From NCBI GenBank assembly GCA_036498205.1, contig DASXIC010000042.1, forward strand, positions 10,560 to 74,559: a stretch of DNA of 64,000 nucleotides. Reading direction: 5' to 3'. Shown one piece after another: positions 34,044-42,603 of the stretch. Under the pieces are notes generated by a model. That model made no database searches. It was not told the DNA's origin and saw nothing but the letters and a program-made list of their open reading frames with translations. This stretch comes from AV69 sp036498205 (GTDB taxonomy: Bacteria; Verrucomicrobiota; Verrucomicrobiia; Chthoniobacterales; UBA10450). Made by a program: the position numbers and the translations under genes. Position 1 is the stretch's first letter. Each line of letters opens with the position of its first letter.

Positions 34044-35813
34044 CTATGCTTTTCGCCCGAATTTCTTCTCCAACTCAGTCAGCGATATCTGAATCATGGT
34101 GGGCCGGCCGTGCGGACAGCAATACGGCAATTCACAAGCAAGTAAGTCATGAATTAATTTTTCGATCTCCGGATGACGCAGCGCATCATTGGCTTTAATT
34201 GCGTGGCGGCAAACGGTGGTTGCGATCATGTCTTCGCCCAGGCGCATCGGAGAGCTGTGGCGGCTCGTTGCGATCAACTCGTCGATTACTTCCCGCAGGA
34301 ATTCCCCGGCGTCCGCGACCTGCAGAAAAGAAGGGAGACTGTCGATTCGAAAACTGGTGCCGCCAAAATTTTCTACTCCGATCCCCATTTTCTGCAGGAC
34401 CGCAATATTGCGTTCGACCCATTCGGCGTCACGTGGTGGCAAAGAAAAAATCTGCGGCAACAGCAATCGTTGCGAAGGCACACCCTGCTCTTCCATTCGC
34501 CGCCTGAGTTCTTCAAACAAGATCCGCTCGTGGGCGGCATGCTGATCGACAAGGACAAGTCCTTCGGAATTCTCCATTAAAACGTAGAGTCGATTGAGAA
34601 CGCCGATGATTTGAAATGGTGAGCCATTACGTAGTGATTCCTTCTCACGCGCGGGCTCGACAATCTGCGACGGAACGAAATCATGATCTTGCCGATGGGC
34701 AGCCGGCTGGATCGGTAAAGCGGAAGGCATGATCTCCGCCGAAGAGACCGGTTGTCCCGGCAGCGGTTTGTCGTCTGGAATTGGCCCGGCAAACGAGGAT
34801 TGGAATTTTTCCTGCCATCCCTTGCGGGCGGCGGTCAATGTCCGCTGCACGGCCGCAACAACGGCTTCATGAATTTTCGGCGGATTACGGAATCGAACCT
34901 CGCGCTTTGCCGGATGCACGTTGACATCGACGTCTTTGGGATTGAGCGCAATTGACAAGAACGTGACCGGGTACTGTCCCTTCATCAGGGCGGTGTGATA
35001 ACCCTCCCGGAGCGCATTCGTGATGAGTGGGCTTTCGATCGGACGGCCATTTACGAAGACGAACTGTTGATTCCGAGTTTGTCGACTCACTCCGGCACGT
35101 CCTATCCATCCGCTTACGCGCGTGCTCGCATCGCCAGGAATAACTTCGAGCAAATCCTCGATCAACTGAGCGTCATAAAGATCGCGAATACGGTCACGGA
35201 GCGAACTTGAAATTGGCAATTGCAGAGAAAATTTGTCATCGCGCACGATGGTGAAGCCGATTGCCGGATGGGAGAGAGCATGGAGAAAGAATTGATGTTC
35301 GATGTTTCTCGTCTCGGTCGTTTCCGCGCGCAGAAACTTTCGCCGGGCCGGAACGTTGAAAAACAGCGATCGCACTTCAATTTGAGTTCCAGGCGCTTCG
35401 CCGCCATCGCGCACCGCCTCGATCCGTCCGCCATTCACGATAATTTCGGTGCCGGCGATACTGTCGCGCTCGCGTGTCGCTAAACGCAGTCGCGAGACGC
35501 TGGCAATGCTGGGAAGCGCTTCGCCCCGGAACCCAAGTGTGTTGATGGCGACAAGGTCGTCCAGGGAATCGATCTTACTGGTAGCATGCCGTTCGAGGGA
35601 AAGAAGTGCGTCATCCCGATCCATCCCACAGCCATCGTCAATGACTCGAATGAGCGAGATTCCTCCCCGATGGATGCGCACTTCGATGTTGCGCGCACCT
35701 GCGTCAATACTGTTCTCGACCAGCTCTTTGACGACCGAGCCCGGTCGCTCCACGACTTCGCCAGCAGCGACCTGGCTGGCCAGTGTCTCCGGCAAAAGTT
35801 TGATGCGACTCAT
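34044..35813 (-). CDS. mutL: DNA mismatch repair protein MutL (endonuclease type)
   Basis: 589 aa from the ATG at 35813 (MSRIKLLPETLASQVAAGEVVERP). The GHKL ATPase motifs are present: ELVENSIDAGA, DDGCGM, TLGFRGEALPSIASV. The C-terminal domain keeps the endonuclease motif DQHAAHERILFEE (DQHAX2EX4E) and the zinc-site motif CPHGRPT, absent in E. coli MutL. The protein should nick DNA itself, as in MutH-lacking bacteria. mutS is not here. It is divergent from the IscA-like gene by 89 bp. Confidence 0.96.
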   Translation of the reverse strand: MSRIKLLPETLASQVAAGEVVERPGSVVKELVENSIDAGARNIEVRIHRGGISLIRVIDDGCGMDRDDALLSLERHATSKIDSLDDLVAINTLGFRGEALPSIASVSRLRLATRERDSIAGTEIIVNGGRIEAVRDGGEAPGTQIEVRSLFFNVPARRKFLRAETTETRNIEHQFFLHALSHPAIGFTIVRDDKFSLQLPISSSLRDRIRDLYDAQLIEDLLEVIPGDASTRVSGWIGRAGVSRQTRNQQFVFVNGRPIESPLITNALREGYHTALMKGQYPVTFLSIALNPKDVDVNVHPAKREVRFRNPPKIHEAVVAAVQRTLTAARKGWQEKFQSSFAGPIPDDKPLPGQPVSSAEIMPSALPIQPAAHRQDHDFVPSQIVEPAREKESLRNGSPFQIIGVLNRLYVLMENSEGLVLVDQHAAHERILFEELRRRMEEQGVPSQRLLLPQIFSLPPRDAEWVERNIAVLQKMGIGVENFGGTSFRIDSLPSFLQVADAGEFLREVIDELIATSRHSSPMRLGEDMIATTVCRHAIKANDALRHPEIEKLIHDLLACELPYCCPHGRPTMIQISLTELEKKFGRKA

Positions 35814-35902
35814 CGTCAACGACTGTAACGGCACGATTCATGTTGTGAAACCAAGTTTGCCACGTTTGACCCCAAATCGGTGCGAACTACCTTGAAAGAT
35901 CA

Positions 35903-36229
35903 ATGATTAATGTGACGAACCGGGCGGCTGAACAGCTACGGGCGCTTGTCGGGGCGGCCGCGGAAAAAGGCCTGCGAATCGCCATCGCCAAAGGAGGGTG
36001 CTCCGGATTGCAATACGAGATGAGTCTCGGTGAAGTGCGCTCGGGTGATTTGGTCGTGGAGCAGGCGGGCATAAGGTTGTTGGTCGATAAGGAAAGCGCG
36101 CAGCTCCTGCAGGGCGCCACACTTGATTATCATGATTCGCTCACCAGCACCGGCTTCCAGATTGTTAACCCGAACGCCGCCCGCACCTGTGGCTGTGGTT
36201 CCTCCTTTGAGCCGGCGCGTTCCTCCTAA
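35903..36229 (+). CDS. HesB/IscA-family iron-sulfur assembly protein
   Basis: 108 aa, A-type carrier fold. The three cluster-binding cysteines are in GGCSGLQYEM (first) and CGCGSSF at the C-terminus. The protein hands Fe-S clusters to target enzymes. Which of the IscA, ErpA or SufA subtypes it is cannot be decided. It is followed by a 521-aa hypothetical on the same strand, 24 bp away. Confidence 0.92.
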   Translation: MINVTNRAAEQLRALVGAAAEKGLRIAIAKGGCSGLQYEMSLGEVRSGDLVVEQAGIRLLVDKESAQLLQGATLDYHDSLTSTGFQIVNPNAARTCGCGSSFEPARSS

Positions 36230-36253
36230 AGTGAGCCGTCGTCTGTCTGGCTG

Positions 36254-37819
36254 ATGGAGTACGATCGCTTTCGCTACGATACGCCCTACGGCCGGCCGCG
36301 GCGCCGAATCAACTATTTCGCGTGGACGCTGGCGATTTTACTACTCACCGCTTTTGCCTTTGCCGCCTGGTTGGGAAGCTTCTACGTCTTTTGGCAACCG
36401 GAACGGCCGGACAGTTATCGTCTGCTGAAAAAGCTGCATCGTATCGACCCACCGCGGCGATTTGAGTTGACCGCAGCGCCAGCAGGCGAGTTCCTCAATC
36501 CCAAACAGTTGCATGATCGTTACGCAGCGCTGGGCTCGGCCGAGTTAGTCAAGACGAACAGCGATCTGGCGCGCAATTACATCCGCAACTTTCAACAAGT
36601 GCACGGCCTGGTGCCATACGTGGTAGGTCGGTTTCGCATCATCGATGTGCGCAAGCTTGGATCGGCGGACATTTTCACCTCCGGTATGGTTGCTCTAGTT
36701 GCCGCCATTGATAACGGGGAATTGTTGATGGAACACGTTTATCCGGCCGACGAGCGCGACCTGCCATTGATGCGCCAAACACTCGTTCCGGGACTAGAAA
36801 TTAAACTGGAACGCGCGCACGATATTTCCGCGGTGATTCATGCGGATCGCACCGTTGACGGGCGAGTCTTGATTACCGTTATGCCATTGCTTTACGGTAG
36901 CTACACGGTTTCGCGGGGGACTGGCACGTTTACGCTCGAACCACCGCTGGATCTAAATCTCGCCGCCGGTTGGCCTTTGTTTAAGCCAGAGGAATTGCGT
37001 GCCGCGGAAAGTCGATATGCCGAATTGCGGCAGCACGAACCTGGTGCCGGAGGGGCGATCCCCATCCCTGGTTTCACCCCGGCCGGGACCCCACCTCCGG
37101 CGGAGAATCAGCTCGTTCGCGTAGAGCATGCCGCTCTGGCTGAACCTCCACCAGTCGCCGTCGCAACTCCTCCTCCAAAGGGTGAAAAGGCGAAGGCGAC
37201 GACTTCCGGAAAAGGGGCCAAGATCGCAAAAAATCAAAAAGGCTTCCCTGTCGCCACTGCTACACCGGTTCAGATCGCGGCGGCAAAAGCACCTAATCCT
37301 CCTCCTGCGCCCTTGCAGAAATCTCCCACCGCCACTGCAACGCCGGCACCATTGGCACAGGGCGCCGCAGTTGGCCAAAATCTAAATCCGCTTCCTCCCG
37401 TCCAGCAGTCGACAAACGATAGTGGCGCGCTTGCATCCACCGCCGGCGGCGGAAATTGGAAAACCTATCCGCCGGGCAAAATGCCAATGGGCCGTCTGAT
37501 TGCGCCGAACGATCTGCCGCAAATTGCCGATCGGGGATTGGTTGGCGAACGCATATATTTGCGCGGCCAATTCATTGTGAATTTTGCCGACGCCAACAAG
37601 GCTGTTCTCCGGCCACGTTCGCGAATGCCTGATTCTGTCGTCCGCCTGACTGGCGGAAACTCAACTCGAATCATTGTGGAATATCCGGCGGGTTACACGC
37701 CCCCTGCTCCGGGATCAAACGTTAGTCGGGACGAAGTTCGGCCGCTTGAAATCACAGAAGTGCGAAAACAGGAAGATGGCCAATTGAATGTCTTCGCGCG
37801 CGAGATCATGCAGCCATGA
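36254..37819 (+). CDS. Membrane-anchored Ala/Pro-rich hypothetical
   Basis: 521 aa. A single N-terminal membrane helix (about residues 23-47, FAWTLAILLLTAFAFAAWLG) is followed by an outside part. This has a globular stretch to about 250, a Pro/Ala/Thr/Lys-rich linker (about 270-400, TPPPKGEKAKATTSGKGAK), and a second globular C-terminal domain from about 410 (GGGNWKTYPPGKMPMGRLIA). No recognised domain. It may be a verrucomicrobial envelope protein. It is convergent with the next gene with no base between the two stop codons. Confidence 0.65.
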   Translation: MEYDRFRYDTPYGRPRRRINYFAWTLAILLLTAFAFAAWLGSFYVFWQPERPDSYRLLKKLHRIDPPRRFELTAAPAGEFLNPKQLHDRYAALGSAELVKTNSDLARNYIRNFQQVHGLVPYVVGRFRIIDVRKLGSADIFTSGMVALVAAIDNGELLMEHVYPADERDLPLMRQTLVPGLEIKLERAHDISAVIHADRTVDGRVLITVMPLLYGSYTVSRGTGTFTLEPPLDLNLAAGWPLFKPEELRAAESRYAELRQHEPGAGGAIPIPGFTPAGTPPPAENQLVRVEHAALAEPPPVAVATPPPKGEKAKATTSGKGAKIAKNQKGFPVATATPVQIAAAKAPNPPPAPLQKSPTATATPAPLAQGAAVGQNLNPLPPVQQSTNDSGALASTAGGGNWKTYPPGKMPMGRLIAPNDLPQIADRGLVGERIYLRGQFIVNFADANKAVLRPRSRMPDSVVRLTGGNSTRIIVEYPAGYTPPAPGSNVSRDEVRPLEITEVRKQEDGQLNVFAREIMQP

Positions 37820-38545
37820 TTATTCCGTCCGTTTATTAATGATGATTTTACCGTCGCGAATTTCGATCGCGCCGAGATCGTTTTTCGAAGTGAAGCCACC
37901 AAGATAATCCCTGACGGAATGTCCCTTAAATGTCCAATCGAGTGCATCTGCTGGAGCGGGCTGACCGTTGACAGTAATTCCACTCAACGGCGCGCTATCG
38001 AGCGACCGTGCGCCGCTGCTTTGTACAACGATATCGCCGTTTAAATAGTAACCGGCCGTGCCGACGTATTCGCCGACGGGTACACTGGTTTGAACGTGGA
38101 GAGTGTTGCCATCAATGGAGACGAATGCTTTGCCACGAAGATGTCGATTGGCGGAAATTAGATTGTTGAGGTCCTCCGCAGTGAGTTCAATCTGCGAGGA
38201 TTGATTGCCGGGCGTGGAAGTATCGGTGACCGTCGCATCGGGGGTCGGGGTGCTGGTAGTGCTAGCCGTGCCATTCCGGAAATCAGACCACTTTCGCTTC
38301 GTCGCGGCGATGCTGTCATCCGTTGTCTCAAACTGCGGTACGGCTGCGGGCTCCTCCGCCAGGAGATGCGTTTTCCGCGCCCAGGCCGCGCCGTGGAGAA
38401 CAGCAGAATGGCTTTTCATTCCGAAATAAAGTCCGATCACGCCGGCGATTATCAGAAAGACCAAAAAACAGCTGAGTATCAGGCAACCTTTACCGAAGCA
38501 TCCCATGCCAGGCCGTTGCGGGGGCGGTTCAATCCAAGTAGTCAT
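37820..38545 (-). CDS. Membrane-anchored hypothetical, last gene of the lpxB operon
   Basis: 241 aa. A short Pro-rich cytoplasmic tail with two Cys (GCFGKGC) precedes one membrane helix (LILSCFLVFLIIAGVIGLYF). A Ser/Thr-rich spacer (TASTTSTPTPDATVTDTSTP) follows, then a small beta-rich outer domain starting ELTAEDLNNLISANRHLRG. No function recognised. Its ATG overlaps the HIT gene stop by 4 bp, so it is the tail of the fcl-to-HIT transcript. It abuts the convergent hypothetical at 37819/37820. Confidence 0.7.
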   Translation of the reverse strand: MTTWIEPPPQRPGMGCFGKGCLILSCFLVFLIIAGVIGLYFGMKSHSAVLHGAAWARKTHLLAEEPAAVPQFETTDDSIAATKRKWSDFRNGTASTTSTPTPDATVTDTSTPGNQSSQIELTAEDLNNLISANRHLRGKAFVSIDGNTLHVQTSVPVGEYVGTAGYYLNGDIVVQSSGARSLDSAPLSGITVNGQPAPADALDWTFKGHSVRDYLGGFTSKNDLGAIEIRDGKIIINKRTE

Positions 38546-39057
38546 GGTGTTGCGGTCGATTCGATCGTTTGCGCGGCCATGAGTTTGTCGTAAAGGCCTT
38601 GCAAACTTTCCGATATCACGCGGGTGTTGGAGAGGATGGGCATGAAATTCGTGTCACCATTCCAACGCGGAACAATATGAAGATGGATATGATCGGGAAC
38701 GCCGGCGCCGGCGCATTCCCCGATATTTATCCCGATATTAAAGCCCTGGGCCTTTGTAACCCGCCGCAATAGATTTTGCCCGTGCACGATCAGTGAGAAC
38801 AACTCCGTGATTTCATTTTCGCCGAGTCCGCTCAAATCCGCCACTTTTCGATACGGAACGGCCATTAGATGGCCCACCGCATAGGGATATCGGTTCATAA
38901 TCAAAAATGCGTTTTTGCGCCTTGTCAGAACAAGATGCGCGGCATCGTCGCTTGCTCGCGCTGCTTCGCTGAGAAACTCGCGCGGGCCGGATTTTTCAAA
39001 ATACTCGACCCGCCACGGCGCCCAAAGGGTCTCCAACTCAGCTTTCGGGAATTCCAC
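38542..39057 (-). CDS. HIT-family nucleotide hydrolase/phosphorylase
   Basis: 171 aa. The histidine triad HIHLHIVPRW (HxHxHxx) is intact, and RKNAFLIMNRYPYAVGHLMAVPYR matches HIT/AP4A-phosphorylase relatives. Such enzymes cleave dinucleoside polyphosphates or nucleotidyl esters with a nucleotidyl-His intermediate. The substrate cannot be told. Its start is 57 bp after the lpxB stop and its stop overlaps the next gene. Confidence 0.88.
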   Translation of the reverse strand: MEFPKAELETLWAPWRVEYFEKSGPREFLSEAARASDDAAHLVLTRRKNAFLIMNRYPYAVGHLMAVPYRKVADLSGLGENEITELFSLIVHGQNLLRRVTKAQGFNIGINIGECAGAGVPDHIHLHIVPRWNGDTNFMPILSNTRVISESLQGLYDKLMAAQTIESTATP

Positions 39058-39114
39058 GTACTGGCAACGTAAAAAATCACGCTGGAAAGTCGAGCTTATC
39101 CAGCGCCGAGGTTA

Positions 39115-40230
39115 TTACGCTCGCAAGTCTGCCAGGATTGCTTCTGCGGCATTGACGCTGGTTTCGCCCTGGCCAAGCCCGCGCGCAATAGAATCGAAAT
39201 CGCGTAGCATTCGTGCGCGTTCTGCTTGATCGGAAAGCAACCGCGCGACACTGGCGGCGATTTGCCGCGGCCGCGCCCGATGTTGAATAAACTCTGGAAC
39301 AACTTCGCGTCCTGCCAGCACATTAGGCATCCCGAGGTATTTTACTTTAATAACCAGACGCGCGGCGACGTAGGTCAGCCACGCTACGCGATAAACAAGA
39401 ACAAACGGCATTCCTAAAAGAGCTGCCTCAAGAGTCGCCGTGCCGGACGCGACCAACCCGGCACTGGCCCGTCGCATAAGCGATCGTCCCTGGCCAACAG
39501 TGACGGTAAATTTTCTGGAGTCGCGGCCAAACTTCGCGCGAACGATTTCCGCGAGTGGTTGGGACGCCGCTGCTATTTCGAAATGCAGATCGGGTCTGGT
39601 CTGCAAAAGTTCGATCGCGGCTCTACGCATAATTGGAAAGATTTTTTGCACTTCCCGCCGCCGGCTGCCTGGAAAAAGCCCGATCAGCGTCGGATCCCGT
39701 CCGCTGTTGGTTTGTTGCAGCTCAGCGGCCAGCGGATGACCGACGAAAACGGCGGGAAGACCTGCCTCGTTATATAGATTTGGCTCGAATGGAAAAATGC
39801 AAAGGATCAGGTCGATCCAGCCTTTCATTTGCCGGATACGCTGCCGATTCCAGGCCCAGACCTGCGGGCTGATATAGTAGATGATCTTCAGCGCGGGCGA
39901 GCTCTTCTGCAGGGCGCGGGCCAGACGAAGATTAAAACCGGGATAGTCGATAAGCACGATTGCATCCGGATTGGCTGATTTAATCTCCGAAATTGTCCGC
40001 CGAAATTGAGCGCTGAAAAATTTGTAACGCTTCACGACTTCCCACAACCCGACCACTGCGGCCTCATCGATCCAGTCGCGAAAATCTCCTCCCGCAACAG
40101 CACGCATTCTGGGGCCACCTCGCCCGCTAAATTGCGCTTCGGGCGCGCGTGCGCGCAACGCCTGCATTAATGCCGCACCATGATTGTCTCCGCTCGCTTC
40201 GCCGGCAACGAAGTAGATTTTCTCAATCAC
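39115..40230 (-). CDS. lpxB: Lipid-A-disaccharide synthase LpxB
   Basis: 371 aa from the GTG at 40230, chosen because the sequence VIEKIYFVAGEASGDNHGAAL is the family's N-terminus; upstream codons lie inside the Gfo/Idh gene and are not LpxB-like. GASG-type loop AGEASGD, FSGRGGPRM, DYPGFNLRLA, YYISPQVWAW, LPGSRRREV-like FPGSRRREVQKIF and GTATLEAALLGMPFVLVYR mark the family. It joins UDP-diacylglucosamine and lipid X, the product of LpxI. It overlaps the upstream Gfo/Idh gene by 8 bp. Confidence 0.95.
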   Translation of the reverse strand: MIEKIYFVAGEASGDNHGAALMQALRARAPEAQFSGRGGPRMRAVAGGDFRDWIDEAAVVGLWEVVKRYKFFSAQFRRTISEIKSANPDAIVLIDYPGFNLRLARALQKSSPALKIIYYISPQVWAWNRQRIRQMKGWIDLILCIFPFEPNLYNEAGLPAVFVGHPLAAELQQTNSGRDPTLIGLFPGSRRREVQKIFPIMRRAAIELLQTRPDLHFEIAAASQPLAEIVRAKFGRDSRKFTVTVGQGRSLMRRASAGLVASGTATLEAALLGMPFVLVYRVAWLTYVAARLVIKVKYLGMPNVLAGREVVPEFIQHRARPRQIAASVARLLSDQAERARMLRDFDSIARGLGQGETSVNAAEAILADLRA

Positions 40231-41143
40231 GCGGCGCGATCCGCTTGGTGATTTCCACCGCCAGTTCAAGCGCGGCAGCGGCATGCGAACCCGAGACTTT
40301 TGGTTCACCGCCAGTGATCGCGCATTCGACAAAAGAGGCAATTTGCTGCTGGAGCGGTTCTTCCTTTTCAATCGGCACGGGTTCGCGAGTGATCTGCCTT
40401 CCATGACGTCGATAAATTTCACCGGTTTGAGTCTGATAATCGAGTGACAGATAGGCATCCTCCTGAAAGACACGAATCTTGCGCATTCGTTCCGGACTGA
40501 TTCGGCTGGATGTTACGTTGGCAACACAGCCATTTTGAAATCGCAGCCGCGCGTTAGCAATATCTTCACCCCGGCTGATTACCGGAACGCCGACCGCGTC
40601 GATTGTTTCAACGGAGGAGCGGACAAGGTGCAATATTATCTCCAGATCGTGAATCATAAGATCGAGGACGACACCGATGTCGGTGCTGCGATCCGGATAC
40701 GGCGAAAGCCGATGCGCCTCGATGAAACGGGGATGTGTTAAACGCTCCTCCAGCGCGCTGAGAACCGGATTAAATCGCTCGACATGCCCCACTTGCAAGA
40801 CGAGACCGCGGGCTGTAGCCAGGGCGGCAAGCTCGCGCGCATCGGCTGTGTTCTCTGTAATGGGCTTCTCGATCAACAAATGTTTCCCCCGAGACAACAA
40901 TTCTCGCGCAATGGAAAAATGCGAACTAGTGGGAGTCGCGATCGAAGCGGCATCGACCAGCTCGGCGAATTCGTCGAGCGACGCAGTCGGTCGGGCATCG
41001 TTTTTTTGCGCAATTTCGTCGGCCCGGACCGAATCAATGTCTCGAATCGCGGTCAACTCGGCGTTTGGCAGTTCGGCATAGATTCGGGCGTGATTTCCCC
41101 CGATGTGACCCACACCTACAACCCCGAGGCGCAGCTTTTTCAT
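40223..41143 (-). CDS. Gfo/Idh/MocA-family oxidoreductase (possible lipid A sugar dehydrogenase)
   Basis: 306 aa, complete two-domain dehydrogenase. The nucleotide-binding start is RLGVVGVGHIGGNHARIYAEL, the middle motif is GKHLLIEKPITE, and later VLDLMIHDLEIILHLV contains the catalytic-region His. It overlaps lpxB by 8 bp and fcl by 4 bp, so it is in an envelope-glycan operon. A known relative, GnnA, oxidises UDP-GlcNAc at C3 for the aminated, amide-linked lipid A precursor and can sit between lpx genes. The matching aminotransferase GnnB is not adjacent, so the specific assignment is open. Confidence 0.75.
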   Translation of the reverse strand: MKKLRLGVVGVGHIGGNHARIYAELPNAELTAIRDIDSVRADEIAQKNDARPTASLDEFAELVDAASIATPTSSHFSIARELLSRGKHLLIEKPITENTADARELAALATARGLVLQVGHVERFNPVLSALEERLTHPRFIEAHRLSPYPDRSTDIGVVLDLMIHDLEIILHLVRSSVETIDAVGVPVISRGEDIANARLRFQNGCVANVTSSRISPERMRKIRVFQEDAYLSLDYQTQTGEIYRRHGRQITREPVPIEKEEPLQQQIASFVECAITGGEPKVSGSHAAAALELAVEITKRIAPRD

Positions 41144-42087
41144 GTAGGTAACAGCCGCAGCGCGCAGTTTTTCACGAACCAGTCGTAGGTCTGCGCAATT
41201 CCCTCTCGCAGCGAAATGGTCGGGCTCCAGCCCAGTTTCGAGATTTTTGAAATATCCAGCAGTTTGCGCGGAGTACCGTCCGGTTTGGAATGATCCCAGG
41301 CTAGCTCGCCTTCGAATCCGACAACGTCGCAGATCAATCGCGCCAGGTCGTGAATCGAAATATCTTCACCGCAACCGATGTTAATAATTTCCGGGGAATC
41401 GTAGTGCTCGAGCAGAAACAATATTGCCGCGGCCAGGTCGTCAGCGTGCAAAAACTCCCGACGAGGTTGTCCCGTTCCCCAAACGACCAGCTCATGAGCA
41501 CGATCCCTTTTTGCTTCGTGTGCTTTGCGCAGGAGTGCCGCGAGCACATGTGACGTCTCCAGGTCGAAATTGTCGCCGGGTCCATAGAGATTTGTCGGCA
41601 TTACTGAAATGAAATTTGCGCCGTATTCCCGCCTGAAGGCCTGACAAAGTTTAATCCCCGCAATTTTTGCAATGGCATAGGCATCGTTTGTCGGCTCGAG
41701 AGGACCGGTCAGCAATGCGGTCTCGGCAATGGGTTGGGGCGCAAGTTTGGGGTAAATGCACGAGCTGCCCAAAAACAACAGTTTGCGGACGCCGGATTCA
41801 TAGGCAGCACCAAGGACATTATTTTGCACCTGCAGATTCTCGACCAGGAATTCTACGGGCGCATCGCTGTTTGCTTTGATGCCCCCAACTTTCGCCGCGG
41901 CAAGGATAACGATTTGCGGTTTCTCTCTTGCAAAAAAATTGCGCACCGCACGTTCTTTGCGCAAATCGAGTCCGGCACGCGGCCGAGTAATTATGTTCTG
42001 AAACCCTCGAGCGCGAAGACGTCGAGTGACAGCGCTTCCGACAAGTCCTCGGTGGCCGGCAATATAGATTTTGTCGGAACTATTCAT
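41140..42087 (-). CDS. fcl: GDP-L-fucose synthase
   Basis: 315 aa SDR-family epimerase-reductase. N-terminal GHRGLVGSAV binds NADP(H); the catalytic triad region has GSSCIYPKLAPQPI, YAIAKIAGIKLC (YxxxK) and EYGANFISVMPTNLYGPGDNF. It converts GDP-4-keto-6-deoxymannose to GDP-L-fucose. The partner GDP-mannose 4,6-dehydratase (gmd) is not in the window. It heads the minus-strand operon with Gfo/Idh and lpxB. Confidence 0.94.
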   Translation of the reverse strand: MNSSDKIYIAGHRGLVGSAVTRRLRARGFQNIITRPRAGLDLRKERAVRNFFAREKPQIVILAAAKVGGIKANSDAPVEFLVENLQVQNNVLGAAYESGVRKLLFLGSSCIYPKLAPQPIAETALLTGPLEPTNDAYAIAKIAGIKLCQAFRREYGANFISVMPTNLYGPGDNFDLETSHVLAALLRKAHEAKRDRAHELVVWGTGQPRREFLHADDLAAAILFLLEHYDSPEIINIGCGEDISIHDLARLICDVVGFEGELAWDHSKPDGTPRKLLDISKISKLGWSPTISLREGIAQTYDWFVKNCALRLLPT

Positions 42088-42141
42088 GCCGCGGTGGGAT
42101 TTAGCATTTTCCTTTGTCCGCGCACGCGCAATCCTCCGGCA

Positions 42142-42569
42142 ATGTCCAAGCCGACGGACCGGTTCCCCGAGCTTTGGAGATTTTTAGCCATTTTCGGAAT
42201 CGTCGCTCTCTGGTTACTCCCACCTTCGCCCAGACGAACGCCGTTTTGCCGAAAACTGCAACCGCTGGCAATGCGACGGATGCCCTGATTCCGTGGTTGC
42301 GGCAAAAAAAAGACGATCTCAGCGCCCTCTCCTTTCGTGAAGTGACTTTTGATGCGACCGGGAAGCCACCACCAACAAAGTGCTCGATGATGCAGTACAT
42401 TTCGTTATCGGATTTGAGCACGCGAAAATCAGAAGACCATAACTGGATGTTTATGCGATGGGATTTAGTCGATCTTTCAGCATTCAGGGTGAAACTCAAA
42501 GCCGAGTTTCAAGGAAGCAATCGCGATCTTTATCATCCGGAAACGATTGTCGCTTCCAGCGCGAAGTGA
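42142..42569 (+). pseudogene. Exported small gene split by a probable 1-nt frameshift
   Basis: Two frames join into one sensible protein. Frame one starts at 42142 with MSKPTDRFPELWRFLAIFGI, a good signal peptide, but stops at 42288. Frame two, from about 42215 to the TGA at 42569, reads PTFAQTNAVLPKTATAGNAT and onward for about 115 residues. Adding one C to the CCC run at about 42219-42221 gives LLPTFAQTN, with a natural signal-peptidase site after FA. So this is either a real frameshift or a base lost in the assembly. The mature part (about 115 residues, e.g. DHNWMFMRWDLVDLSAFRVK) matches no family I know. Confidence 0.6.
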
Positions 42570-42603
42570 TTGCTTTAGCTCAAACTATTGGGATGGTTAG
42601 GAC

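Noticed and set aside
40231..40473. Longer N-terminus for lpxB
   Set aside because: These codons overlap the Gfo/Idh coding region and do not resemble LpxB; the GTG at 40230 begins at the family start.
42570..42603. Possible FMN riboswitch ahead of ribBA
   Set aside because: Only 34 bp separate the genes, too short, and no RFN element motifs appear.
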